In this document: positions 37,482 through 49,900 of the stretch, one piece after another
How the letters are laid out: each line of letters opens with the position of its first letter
Position numbering within the stretch: the first letter of the stretch is position 1
Assembly (NCBI RefSeq): GCF_032362555.1
Contig: NC_083518.1
Location: forward strand, 12,501 to 76,500
Length of the DNA: 64,000 bases
Direction: 5' to 3'
From: Amyelois transitella
Lineage: Eukaryota; Arthropoda; Insecta; Lepidoptera; Pyralidae
Notes under the pieces: model-generated
Told to the model about the DNA's origin: nothing
What the model saw: the letters and a program-made list of their open reading frames with translations, nothing else
Database searches by the model: none
Made by a program: the position numbers and the translations under genes

Positions 37482-37862
37482 CCAGTATTATTGAATTTTT
37501 GATGTTTTAATTTTTCTTTATTTTTAGAAGAGGATCATGAAATATATTTAGCTAAAAAATTTACCTTGTTTATTAACCTATTCCATTAGAAATTAAGGGA
37601 AAAAATTAAGGAATCTAAAAAATTAATGGTCAGGAATTTTGTTAAATTGCTGCTGTAGCTGCTTATCTTATCTTCCTTTGCCGAGATCTTTTACATCAAT
37701 TTTGGTCAAACAGGCAGTTAAAATGAGACACAACCTCATTCGTTAGTAGGTAGTACTGGCTGGAAAATAAGTGAAATAAAAAAAAGGAACAAAAATTGTA
37801 TGATTAGCGCCAAACCGAATTGAAGTTATTGTTTTATTATTAAGTCCAAATTATTGATTATA

Positions 37863-37980
37863 CAGGGTGACATTTAAAACAACTGCATCCTTTTAAACAT
37901 AGACTATACCCATGCTTCTGAGCTGTTTGAGCCTATTTTTATTTAAATAGAACGTCATCATTTTCACATTTAAATAAATA
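37863..37980 (+). mobile_element. TA-flanked MITE, copy C, truncated
   Basis: The first 115 bases of the CAGGGTGAC family, broken off where a second foldback element begins. Confidence 0.8.
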
Positions 37981-37984
37981 AATA

Positions 37985-38218
37985 ATAACAACTACCTCTG
38001 ATTAAAATTATAACAAAATTAAATTTATAAACAAAACAATTTAAATCGAGTAAATAGCGTGGGGTGCATTTACTTCATTTTCATAACTTTCTTGTCATAA
38101 ATATATGCTAATAGAATGATTTTAATATTTACTACATCAAGCTCCCCACGCTTTTTACTCCGATTTAAATTGTTTTGTTTATAAATTTAATTTTGTTATA
38201 ATTTTAATCGGAGGTAAT
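37985..38218. mobile_element. AT-rich foldback MITE
   Basis: Inverted arms of about 75 bp: a left arm through 'aaaattataacaaaattaaa' to 'agcgtgggg', and a right arm from 'ccccacgct' back to 'cggaggtaatt'. It adjoins or interrupts MITE copy C. Confidence 0.8.
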
Positions 38219-38904
38219 TGGCTATAAATGATTGTTCGACTTGCTACTACTGTTTTATAGTGCAATATAGCAATAAAAGCGTAGTTTTTTTATACAATTA
38301 TTTTTTGGAAGTTAACACTTCTAGTATAACTATATTACTAGAAAAGACTCGCAACCATGCGAGGTTTTTACAATTAACTTTCTTAAAGTTATATGTGGCC
38401 TGATTGGATTAATTCTCATAATATTCTCATAATGATGATTGTTAAACCCAGTTGAAAAGATTTTTATAGGGAAAAATCACTGTTAATAATATTTTTGACT
38501 ATCCAGCAAAAATAATAATTTTCGATTGTGGCCTTGCCAGGAATTAAACCACAAGATTAAGAACCAGATTGATACAAGAACAAAAATATTTCAAACATAC
38601 CTCCACTGCCTTTACAACCAGGAACGCAACAATGTTTATCTGAAGGCATCGTGGCACATTTGTTGTAAAATCTGTCTTTCACAAAAACAAACACAAACTT
38701 GGGAGTCGTATCTCAAATAATCAGGTACTTATTACAGGAGTCCTATCTCAAAAATATCTGCACAACACAGTGAACACAGTCAGAGTCCAATCTCAGATGA
38801 TAAAATCGCACGAATATCCGGAAGAACTCTTAAATTTGAAGGTATCTTGTAGGTCAGAATTTAGGAAATGACGTAACAAAAGACGCAGAATTTACAATAA
38901 AACA
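38219..38904. other. Intergenic DNA between srGAP and BOP1
   Basis: AT-rich sequence between two convergent genes. Nothing recognised beyond the BOP1 poly(A) region. Confidence 0.5.
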
Positions 38905-38910
38905 TTTAAT
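38905..38910 (-). terminator. Candidate poly(A) signal for BOP1
   Basis: ATTAAA on the minus strand, 27 nt after the BOP1 stop codon (38937-38939). This would give a very short 3' UTR. Confidence 0.45.
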
Positions 38911-38936
38911 GATGTAGATGTATATACAAGGCCCCG

Positions 38937-40660
38937 CTAGGTGTACATGGACAGCGTGCCGTCGGCGTTGGCGCTGAGCAGCCAGGGCTGCGCGGGGTGC
39001 CAGCGCAGCGCCAGCACGCGGGGCGGCCGGGCGCCGCGCGCGCGCAGCTGCTTCAGCGGCACCAGCAGCGGGTTCTGCAGCAGGTCGCTGGAGATGCAAC
39101 ATACACACGATGGCATCAATGACTAACTTATAAAAAAAACATGCGTACATAAATAATATTAAATATCCCACTTGCTTATTACACCTATGATGAATTTTAT
39201 CGGCTTTCGGACATTTGTCTTATCAGGTAGTACGAATTAACCATTATTGGAAAAAAAAATAGTGGTTATTTACTCCTTAGTACCGAACAACTTTTTTGAA
39301 AATTTATTTGATAAAGTTCAATACGATTACAAAGAATATTGAATTTTGCGAAAGAGATCATTATTAAACATTTGACTGTTTGCTGGTGTACAATCTCCCA
39401 CCTGTAGACTTGTCCGTGCGACACGACGATGTAGGGGTCGTCGCCGGCGCTGGCGAACAGCGGGTACCGCGCGTGGAACGCCACGCTGCGCACCGCCGAG
39501 CCGTGCAGCCGCAGCGTCTGGTACGGCCGCCCCGACAGCTCCAGGTCGAACCTGCGATACGAGTCGCCTCATTATATTTAACAAGAACTAGCAACATCTC
39601 CACTAGACCATAACTGATGGCTGGAATAAATCCTCAATACAAGCGCATAAAAAGATTAGACCAGACACGGCGAATCAGACATAATTAGATCCACAAAACT
39701 CGTGTAACACAGAAACAACTTACTTGGGTAAGTAATTTTTGGAATATTTGTAGGGAAACCTAATGTTCGGATCATGTTTACAGATTAAACTATCTGAGTG
39801 TGTAGGTTTCTTTACGAAATTTTTGTCAGGGTAATAACATCAGTTTATAAACAAGAATGTAATTGCATCACGTTGGAGCCTGGTACCCACCAGAGACACT
39901 TCCTGTCGTAGGAGCCGACGAGCAGGTTGTCGCCGGCGGGGTGCACGGCCAGCGCCGACAGCCACTGCGCGCCCGTCTGCAGCTTGCGCACCAGCTGCTG
40001 CTTCACCAGGTCGTACACGCGCACCACGCGCTGCGTCTGCAAGTAGCGTCTCATGTCACTCAACTCTATTCATCCGAAAATCTAATCCTACTACTATTAT
40101 CAAGGCGAAAGTTTGTATGGATGTTTGTTACTCTTTCACGCAAAAACTACTGAACCGATTACCATGAAATTTGGTATGTAGGTAGCTGAAGACCCAGAAT
40201 AACACATAGGCTACTTTTTATCCCAGAGTTCCCGCGGGATTGATGATAGGGTTTCCATGCGGACGAAGTCGCGGGCGGCCTCTAGTTCACTTATAATTTG
40301 GAAAAGGACAGCTTGTTGCCTTTCTTGGAAATATCATCACGGTAAGACCAGATTGATCGCTGTCTCACTGTATTTACCGTAAGCGTACACACGAGATGGA
40401 TACCTGCATACTACCCCATCACTCTTGCAGGCTGTTGTGACGTCACTCAAGAACAGAGGATACAATATTTGTAACACTGATCTTTTGGAGCGCGAGCTAC
40501 ACCATGTTAAGGAGGTATTTAGTGGTACAGAGGAGTGGTCGTAAGCTTTAGGAGGAACAGCAGCGGAGAGAGAGCACTGACCGCCACGAACAGCTGCGGG
40601 CGCGCGGGGTGGAACAGCGCGCACTGCACGGCGCCGCGCGCGCGGGCCAGCGGCAGCTGG

Positions 40661-40696
<36 letters not shown>

Positions 40697-40779
40697 ACTG
40701 ACCGCCACGAACAGCTGCGGGCGCGCGGGGTGGAACAGCGCGCACTGCACGGCGCCGCGCGCGCGGGCCAGCGGCAGCT

Positions 40780-40815
<36 letters not shown>

Positions 40816-40898
40816 ACTGACCGCCACGAACAGCTGCGGGCGCGCGGGGTGGAACAGCGCGCACTGCACGGCGCCGCGCGCGCGGGCCAGCGGCAGCT

Positions 40899-40936
<38 letters not shown>

Positions 40937-43900
40937 ACTGACCGCCACGAACAGCTGCGGGCGCGCGGGGTGGAACAGCGCGCACTGCACGGCGCCGCGC
41001 GCGCGGGCCAGCGGCAGCTGGGAGCCGCGGCGCGACAGCTGGTGCACGGCGACGCTGCGGGACGCCGCGTCCTGCAGCGTGACGCACACGTAGTCGCCGC
41101 GCGCGTGCCACGATATCTGAAAAAATTACATAGATATGTCACCGGAAAATAACAAGAGCCGCAAGTTTATAAACTTCCTCGGAAATTTATAAACTTTATA
41201 CTAGATAGATGCTTGAATCCTAATGGGGAGAGGTATATTGTTCCAACATTTAGTGGCCTGGTAGCGGAAGCTGCCCCTGAATGCAACTGTTTTTTGTCGA
41301 TAAGTAAGTAATGGGGGCCGACATGATCTCGCGTTATGCTTGGTGTTGAATTTTATCTTAGAGTGGAGAGTGGAGATAGGGATCCCGTGTCTTATAACTC
41401 CGAATAATAAACTAGCAAGGAAAAAAACCGTTTGGGAACCTATCGCGACAGTGCTACTGTTTTGTTTCGCGATACATGTGTAGGTGCTATAATAGTAAAG
41501 ACTTTTTTATAAGGTGGTACTAACTAACTATTGTGTGTGTTTGGACATTATTTATAAAGACTTTGGTGTACGTGGTGATAGTGCGTCTGGACTTTCGTGA
41601 ACTCTTATTTCGACATACACGTATTGCTTCATCGTGTTACCATGGTGCTTACGACATCTCGCGCAGAGAGTCCGTCGGCGGGCGCTGCCCAAGCTAATGT
41701 GGTGGCGTCGCCGCCGCCCACTCCGGAGGCTGTACAACCACCTGCACCTGCGCCGGAGGCTGTTCCAGTGCCTCCGATTGCTCCGATCATGATAACAACC
41801 GAGCAGCTGAGATTTTTAATGGAAAGGGTAAATGGCCCACCAACTGTAAGTAGTTCCTTAAATGGTAATTACGCAAAACGCACAACACGATTCGAAGGCG
41901 AGAAGTCTAGCAACGTGGAATCTTTTGCAGACGCCATAGAGGTCTATAAAGATTGTGTTGGAGTAAGCGACGAAAACGCCTTGCGTGGCTTGCCTATGTT
42001 ACTCACCGGGTTAGCAGGCGGGTGGCAGGGTGTGAAGGACCATACCCCAACCTGGTCTGCCTCAAACAAACGTTTGGACCAAGGTTGCCCCCACACAAAG
42101 TTTATAGAAAAATAATTGAAAGGGAACAGCGTAGTAACGAAGCTACCTTTTCATATGTCACATCAAAAGAATTTAATTTTCCAGAAGTGATGAGAGCGGA
42201 ATTAGAGAAAGATGTTAGAAGATGACATCATCAAAGATGCTTAGTAAGAGTGGGCTTCCCCAGTGGTGCTGATATCCAAGAAAAATGGAGAGGCTTTTGT
42301 GTCGACTACCGGAAATTAAACAGCGTCACCCGTACTGATAAGTATCCACTTCCTGTCATAGATTACATGTTGCACAGTACCAGAGAAGGCTGTGTCATGT
42401 CCACAATTGATTTAAAGGCTGGTTACTGGCAGATTATTGTCGCTCCGGAGGATAAACCAAAGACGGCATTCACCACACCTTTTGGTACATTCCAATTTCA
42501 CCGAATGCCGTTAGGCCTTAAAAACGCGCCAGCAACTTTTCAGCGATTGATCGATCGGATGAGGTCTGGTCTTAAATACGTATGTGTGCTGGCTTATTTG
42601 GATGATATTCTGGTAATATCACCAAATTTTAATCGTCACCGATCGTCGACCGTCTACGCCTGTTTAAAATGAAAGCCAATCGAGGTAAGTGTGTTTTTGC
42701 TAAGGAGCGGCTTACTTACTTGGGACATTAGGCATTGAACCAGATCCTCGAAAGGTGGAGGCTGTGCTGAAAATGTTGCCGCCGACGAACCTGAAGACAC
42801 TTAGAACCTTCTTACAGACGTGTTCGTGGTTTCGCTAATTTATTCCGCAATTCCCAGCGCCCGCGTTGAGTACCGCCCGCACGCCTCATTAAACAAATCA
42901 GTCTCTTTACAACGCGCGCACCGGTGCGGTATGCACATCTTATAAGGCGAGCAAGTTTTGTATTTCTTTTTATAAGTAACCAAAGTAAAGTTGTTATCCC
43001 GTAGTTGGCTTTTACTTTTCAATCTCGCCCCGCTATAATAGCAGACTACTCACATGCGTGATGGGCTTGAAGTGCGTGATGGCGAGCCTGATGCCGAGCG
43101 CCCACTCGTCGGCGCTCACGGCGTCCCACGTGATACACGACGCCGTGCGGGCGTCCACTATGAAACAAATTATTGTAAAAATATAACTTCATCTCTGTGA
43201 CAGAACGATACCTATGACGTAGATGCGAGAAAGACAGACTATAACCTGTGAATTTCACATCTGTCACAGAGATGAAAGTAGATTATAGCATACGTATAGT
43301 CACATTTATGCGGGGGTAGCCAAAACCAGTCTTGAAAAACCTTCAGCCGTTTGGTTCAAAGATAAAATAGAATAATTAGAATGAATATTTGTTTAATAGA
43401 CAAAAGTAGTAATCCGACTCACTGGTCATCTTCTGCGGCGGCGGCTCCATGAGCAGCTCGTCGGTGCGGCGCGCGACCGCGTGCGCGCCGATGTCGGCGC
43501 CCGGGTTCAGCAGCAGCAGCCGGCCGCCCGCCGCCGCGCCCACCACGCTGAGCGCACGCACGGGCGCCCACTGCACGCAGCGCACGCCGCCCGCCTCGCC
43601 CGCCAGCGCCGGCGCCACGGCGATGGTGCGCAGGCAGCGGCCCGTGCTTGTCTCCCATACTACGCGACAACATATGCCTTATTTTACTTTCAAATCGGAG
43701 GCCTCTTCACTTTACCGAAACCATCTCTGGATCAGACAGGAACGCAGAAATTTTGTCATCCGGTATACTACAATAACATACCTTAAATCCAAAATTTCAA
43801 GGCTATAAGTCAGTTAGTTCCGAAATTAAGCGAACGCAAAGTTTCGCATTTACCAACCCTAAGCCCAACCAAACTATTAAAAATATCGACTTACCGCCCT

Positions 43901-46900
43901 TATAAAAAATATTAAAAAATCGCAGAACTGAATCTGATGAAGAACATTCATTTGGTCTCAGCTGTATTAGATATACAAGGTGACATTTAAAACAACTGCA
44001 TCCTTTTAAACATAGACTATACCCATGCTTCTGAGCCGTTTGAGCCTATTTTTACTACGCTTTTATTTATTTAAATTAAAAATCATCATTTTCACATTTA
44101 AAAAACCCTCAAAAACTACGTCACACGCTTTATTAAAGACCAATACTACAAAAAGAAATTAAAACTAAACTTGTAAATAAATGCCTGAAAAATAAATTAT
44201 TTTTCTAGTATCAAGATCAAGTGAAGTACAGAATTGTCGAGATCGCTCAGCCTAATGAATTGTGTCGTTGACCTCTGAATCTTACGCGTCGCTTTTCCGC
44301 CGGCCGGGGTTATATGACGTATTTAGGATCGTGGATTCTGATACTTTTATTTTTTTTCGTACTTTCTGAAATAAGAACCGATATTTTTCTTTTAACGTTT
44401 TTAAATATCCTTTAGATGAGTACACTTAACAGTTAAACTTATGCAGTTGAATTAAAATTTACCCTGTTTTGAATGCCCCCTTCTACTTTTGGTACATAAA
44501 AATCATGACTGATGGGCATAGCATTCACCAAGATTGGTTGTACCGTGTGACGTTAGAGACGCCGTGTGGTTCCCACTGACCTCTGACTGTGCCGTCGTCG
44601 CCGGCCGACACCACGTACTGCCCGCTGGGGTCGAAGTCGGCCGCGCGCACCAGCCCCTGGTGCCCGCGCAGCACCAGCGACTCGCTCGTGGGGAACGGCT
44701 GCAGGTCGCGGGGGGAAGGCAGCTTCGGCACCAAGTCTTCCGGGCTGATAGTCAACTGCGAGGGACGGGGATAACATTCACGTGAGTAACTTTGGAATGA
44801 TAGCTAGGAATGCAAAATTATACTGAACAATGTGGTTCAAAACCATATGAAACAATGTACTGTCTATGAAAATTGAATAGTTATATAATAGTACTTTCAT
44901 TGACATATCTTCGTTACAATCGGCACCAAAATGGTGAAAAGTGAAATGAACATCGGCAATGAAGTCGGCGGGCAGGCAGAGCACTCACCCGCATCTTGAG
45001 CGCGCGCGGCGCCAGGTAGAGGTCGAGGCAGCGCAGGAAGCGCTCGCGCACGAAGCGCGGGAAGGCGGGCACCGCGCGCAGGCTGCCGTGCCGCGTCGGC
45101 AGGAACGTGTACTTCCGCTTCCACGGGGTCTCGCTCAGCTTCTCCCACTCCTTCATCTGTCAGTGCGAGGTACAGTTTTTACTCATTCTAAGTACTTTTA
45201 AACATATGACAAGAAATACAGAAGCAGTTTTATAGAAAAATTTATTGTTAAGAGTCCACCCACCTCGCTCTCGTCCAGCAGATACTCCGGCGGCGGGTTG
45301 TAGCTCTCGGCGTGCGCGGGCAGCGCGGGGATGAGAGAGAGAGAGAGAGTCCACCCACCTCGCTCTCGTCCAGCAGATACTCCGGCGGCGGGTTGTAGCT
45401 CTCGGCGTGCGCGGGCAGCGCGGGGATGAGAGAGAGAGAGAGAGAGTCCACCCACCTCGCTCTCGTCCAGCAGATACTCCGGCGGCGGGTTGTAGCTCTC
45501 GGCGTGCGCGGGCAGCGCGGGGATGAGAGAGAGAGAGAGAGAGAGTCCACCCACCTCGCTCTCGTCCAGCAGATACTCCGGCGGCGGGTTGTAGCTCTCG
45601 GCGTGCGCGGGCAGCGCGGGGATGAGAGAGAGAGAGAGAGAGTCCACCCACCTCGCTCTCGTCCAGCAGATACTCCGGCGGCGGGTTGTAGCTCTCGGCG
45701 TGCGCGGGCAGCGCGGGGATGAGAGAGAGAGAGAGAGAGTCCACCCACCTCGCTCTCGTCCAGCAGATACTCCGGCGGCGGGTTGTAGCTCTCGGCGTGC
45801 GCGGGCAGCGCGGGGATGAGAGAGAGAGAGAGAGAGAGTCCACCCACCTCGCTCTCGTCCAGCAGATACTCCGGCGGCGGGTTGTAGCTCTCGGCGTGCG
45901 CGGGCAGCGCGGGGATGAGAGAGAGAGAGAGAGAGTCCACCCACCTCGCTCTCGTCCAGCAGATACTCCGGCGGCGGGTTGTAGCTCTCGGCGTGCGCGG
46001 GCAGCGCGGGGATGAGAGAGAGAGAGAGAGAGTCCACCCACCTCGCTCTCGTCCAGCAGATACTCCGGCGGCGGGTTGTAGCTCTCGGCGTGCGCGGGCA
46101 GCGCGGGGATGAGAGAGAGAGAGAGAGAGTCCACCCACCTCGCTCTCGTCCAGCAGATACTCCGGCGGCGGGTTGTAGCTCTCGGCGTGCGCGGGCAGCG
46201 CGGGGATGAGAGAGAGAGAGAGAGAGTCCACCCACCTCGCTCTCGTCCAGCAGATACTCCGGCGGCGGGTTGTAGCTCTCGGCGTGCGCGGGCAGCGCGG
46301 GGATGAGAGAGAGAGAGAGAGAGTCCACCCACCTCGCTCTCGTCCAGCAGATACTCCGGCGGCGGGTTGTAGCTCTCGGCGTGCGCGGGCAGCGCGGGGA
46401 TGAGAGAGAGAGAGAGAGTCCACCCACCTCGCTCTCGTCCAGCAGATACTCCGGCGGCGGGTTGTAGCTCTCGGCGTGCGCGGGCAGCGCGGGGATGAGA
46501 GAGAGAGAGAGAGAGTCCACCCACCTCGCTCTCGTCCAGCAGATACTCCGGCGGCGGGTTGTAGCTCTCGGCGTGCGCGGGCAGCGCGGGGATGAGAGAG
46601 AGAGAGAGAGAGTCCACCCACCTCGCTCTCGTCCAGCAGATACTCCGGCGGCGGGTTGTAGCTCTCGGCGTGCGCGGGCAGCGCGGGGATGAGAGAGAGA
46701 GAGAGAGAGTCCACCCACCTCGCTCTCGTCCAGCAGATACTCCGGCGGCGGGTTGTAGCTCTCGGCGTGCGCGGGCAGCGCGGGGATGAGAGAGAGAGAG
46801 AGAGAGTCCACCCACCTCGCTCTCGTCCAGCAGATACTCCGGCGGCGGGTTGTAGCTCTCGGCGTGCGCGGGCAGCGCGGGGATGAGAGAGAGAGAGAGA

Positions 46901-49900
46901 GTCCACCCACCTCGCTCTCGTCCAGCAGATACTCCGGCGGCGGGTTGTAGCTCTCGGCGTGCGCGGGCAGCGCGGGGATGAGAGAGAGAGAGAGAGAGTC
47001 CACCCACCTCGCTCTCGTCCAGCAGATACTCCGGCGGCGGGTTGTAGCTCTCGGCGTGCGCGGGCAGCGCGGGGATGAGAGAGAGAGAGAGAGAGTCCAC
47101 CCACCTCGCTCTCGTCCAGCAGATACTCCGGCGGCGGGTTGTAGCTCTCGGCGTGCGCGGGCAGCGCGGGGATGAGAGAGAGAGAGAGAGAGTCCACCCA
47201 CCTCGCTCTCGTCCAGCAGATACTCCGGCGGCGGGTTGTAGCTCTCGGCGTGCGCGGGCAGCGCGGGGATGAGAGAGAGAGAGAGAGAGTCCACCCACCT
47301 CGCTCTCGTCCAGCAGATACTCCGGCGGCGGGTTGTAGCTCTCGGCGTGCGCGGGCAGCGCGGGGATGAGAGAGAGAGAGAGAGTCCACCCACCTCGCTC
47401 TCGTCCAGCAGATACTCCGGCGGCGGGTTGTAGCTCTCGGCGTGCGCGGGCAGCGCGGGGATGAGAGAGAGAGAGAGAGAGTCCACCCACCTCGCTCTCG
47501 TCCAGCAGATACTCCGGCGGCGGGTTGTAGCTCTCGGCGTGCGCGGGCAGCGCGGGGATGAGAGAGAGAGAGAGAGAGTCCACCCACCTCGCTCTCGTCC
47601 AGCAGATACTCCGGCGGCGGGTTGTAGCTCTCGGCGTGCGCGGGCAGCGCGGGGATGAGAGAGAGAGAGAGAGTCCACCCACCTCGCTCTTGTCCAGCAG
47701 ATACTCCGGCGGCGGGTTGTAGCTCTCGGCGTGCGCGGGCAGCGCGGGGATGAGAGAGAGAGAGAGAGAGTCCACCCACCTCGCTCTCGTCCAGCAGATA
47801 CTCCGGCGGCGGGTTGTAGCTCTCGGCGTGCGCGGGCAGCGCGGGGATGAGAGAGAGAGAGAGAGAGTCCACCCACCTCGCTCTCGTCCAGCAGATACTC
47901 CGGCGGCGGGTTGTAGCTCTCGGCGTGCGCGGGCAGCGCGGGGATGAGAGAGAGAGAGAGAGAGTCCACCCACCTCGCTCTCGTCCAGCAGATACTCCGG
48001 CGGCGGGTTGTAGCTCTCGGCGTGCGCGGGCAGCGCGGGGATGAGAGAGAGAGAGAGAGTCCACCCACCTCGCTCTCGTCCAGCAGATACTCCGGCGGCG
48101 GGTTGTAGCTCTCGGCGTGCGCGGGCAGCGCGGGGATGAGAGAGAGAGAGAGAGAGTCCACCCACCTCGCTCTCGTCCAGCAGATACTCCGGCGGCGGGT
48201 TGTAGCTCTCGGCGTGCGCGGGCAGCGCGGGGATGAGAGAGAGAGAGAGAGAGTCCACCCACCTCGCTCTCGTCCAGCAGATACTCCGGCGGCGGGTTGT
48301 AGCTCTCGGCGTGCGCGGGCAGCGCGGGGATGAGAGAGAGAGAGAGAGAGTCCACCCACCTCGCTCTCGTCCAGCAGATACTCCGGCGGCGGGTTGTAGC
48401 TCTCGGCGTGCGCGGGCAGCGCGGGGATGAGAGAGAGAGAGAGAGAGTCCACCCACCTCGCTCTCGTCCAGCAGATACTCCGGCGGCGGGTTGTAGCTCT
48501 CGGCGTGCGCGGGCAGCGCGGGGATGAGAGAGAGAGAGAGAGTCCACCCACCTCGCTCTCGTCCAGCAGATACTCCGGCGGCGGGTTGTAGCTCTCGGCG
48601 TGCGCGGGCAGCGCGGGGATGAGAGAGAGAGAGAGAGAGTCCACCCACCTCGCTCTCGTCCAGCAGATACTCCGGCGGCGGGTTGTAGCTCTCGGCGTGC
48701 GCGGGCAGCGCGGGGATGAGAGAGAGAGAGAGAGAGTCCACCCACCTCGCTCTCGTCCAGCAGATACTCCGGCGGCGGGTTGTAGCTCTCGGCGTGCGCG
48801 GGCAGCGCGGGGATGAGAGAGAGAGAGAGAGAGTCCACCCACCTCGCTCTCGTCCAGCAGATACTCCGGCGGCGGGTTGTAGCTCTCGGCGTGCGCGGGC
48901 AGCGCGGGGATGAGAGAGAGAGAGAGAGAGTCCACCCACCTCGCTCTCGTCCAGCAGATACTCCGGCGGCGGGTTGTAGCTCTCGGCGTGCGCGGGCAGC
49001 GCGCGGCGCGGCGCGGGGATGTGCTTGTGCACGCCGCGCGGCGTCTCCTCCGCGGAGCCCCACAGGTTGTAGAACTGCTTCTCCTGGTAACACATTGCCA
49101 GTGGTACAGGTGCTATATTATAATCAGGCAAATCTTGAAACGTTAACTGTCCGACCAAAGAGAACACAATCCTTAAACGATTGTAAGTACATAATGTTGA
49201 AGACATTAAGCGATACCTTTGTATCCTACGAGTATTTTATCCCGTATAATATTATAATTTTGTGCAGGACATACAATCAAAATATACTCCTTTATTTTTA
49301 TAGTTAAGCATTAGACCCGAATGTGTTCAATATCGGTTTGATATACACGAAGACCTGTAAGTTCAATGACTTCTCGCCATCTTCTACATAATAACAGACC
49401 TTCTTCCGCTGCCTCTCCCTGGCGATCTCCTTCCTGGTCTTGCTCCAGCCCATCTTGAGCGCGTGCACCAGCTTGGCCACGTGCCGCTGCTCGGCGCGCG
49501 ACGGCAGGAACGAGCGCTTGTGCTCCGGGAACGCGCGCACCGGCGCGGCCAGCACCTCGCGGGAGAACCACTCCACCCATGGCTGCCACATACATATTTA
49601 TATCGTCAACTTAATATTGTACAAATCATAATTCTTCTTCTTATATTTAAAAAGCTAATTCTTGGAGGAGTACAGTGGAGCGTCCCTTCATTCATTGCTT
49701 TTCTCTTTAAATGTTTTTAATTTAGTTTTGAATACACACAAACACAATTTCGACATACAAAAGTAAGAATCCTAATTAACAATTAGTAACTGGAACTAGG
49801 CACACACGGATAAGAGGCAAACAAACCTGGTACTCATCGTGGCGCGGGTCGGGCAGCATGCCCTGGCGGATGCGCTGTATGAGCTGCAGGTCCTCAGCGC

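Larger units (their letters stand above)
36193..37490 (+). other. srGAP 3' UTR region
   Basis: After the stop codon at 36190-36192 there is a first poly(A) cluster near 36526 and a possible distal one at 37476. A strong hairpin (36651-36717) lies between them. No other gene seen. Confidence 0.45.

Noticed and set aside
41597-42672. Active retroelement
   Set aside because: Gag and reverse-transcriptase pieces are in different frames, other domains are missing and no LTR pair is seen.
45160-49206. Open frames of more than 1,200 codons on the minus strand
   Set aside because: They are readings of the exon-8 minisatellite in three frames. The real BOP1 path uses only 48940-49083 and then 44989-45156.
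45426-49307. Many 65-codon plus-strand ORFs (MRERERES...)
   Set aside because: Antisense readings of the same 97-bp unit, with identical sequence at each copy.
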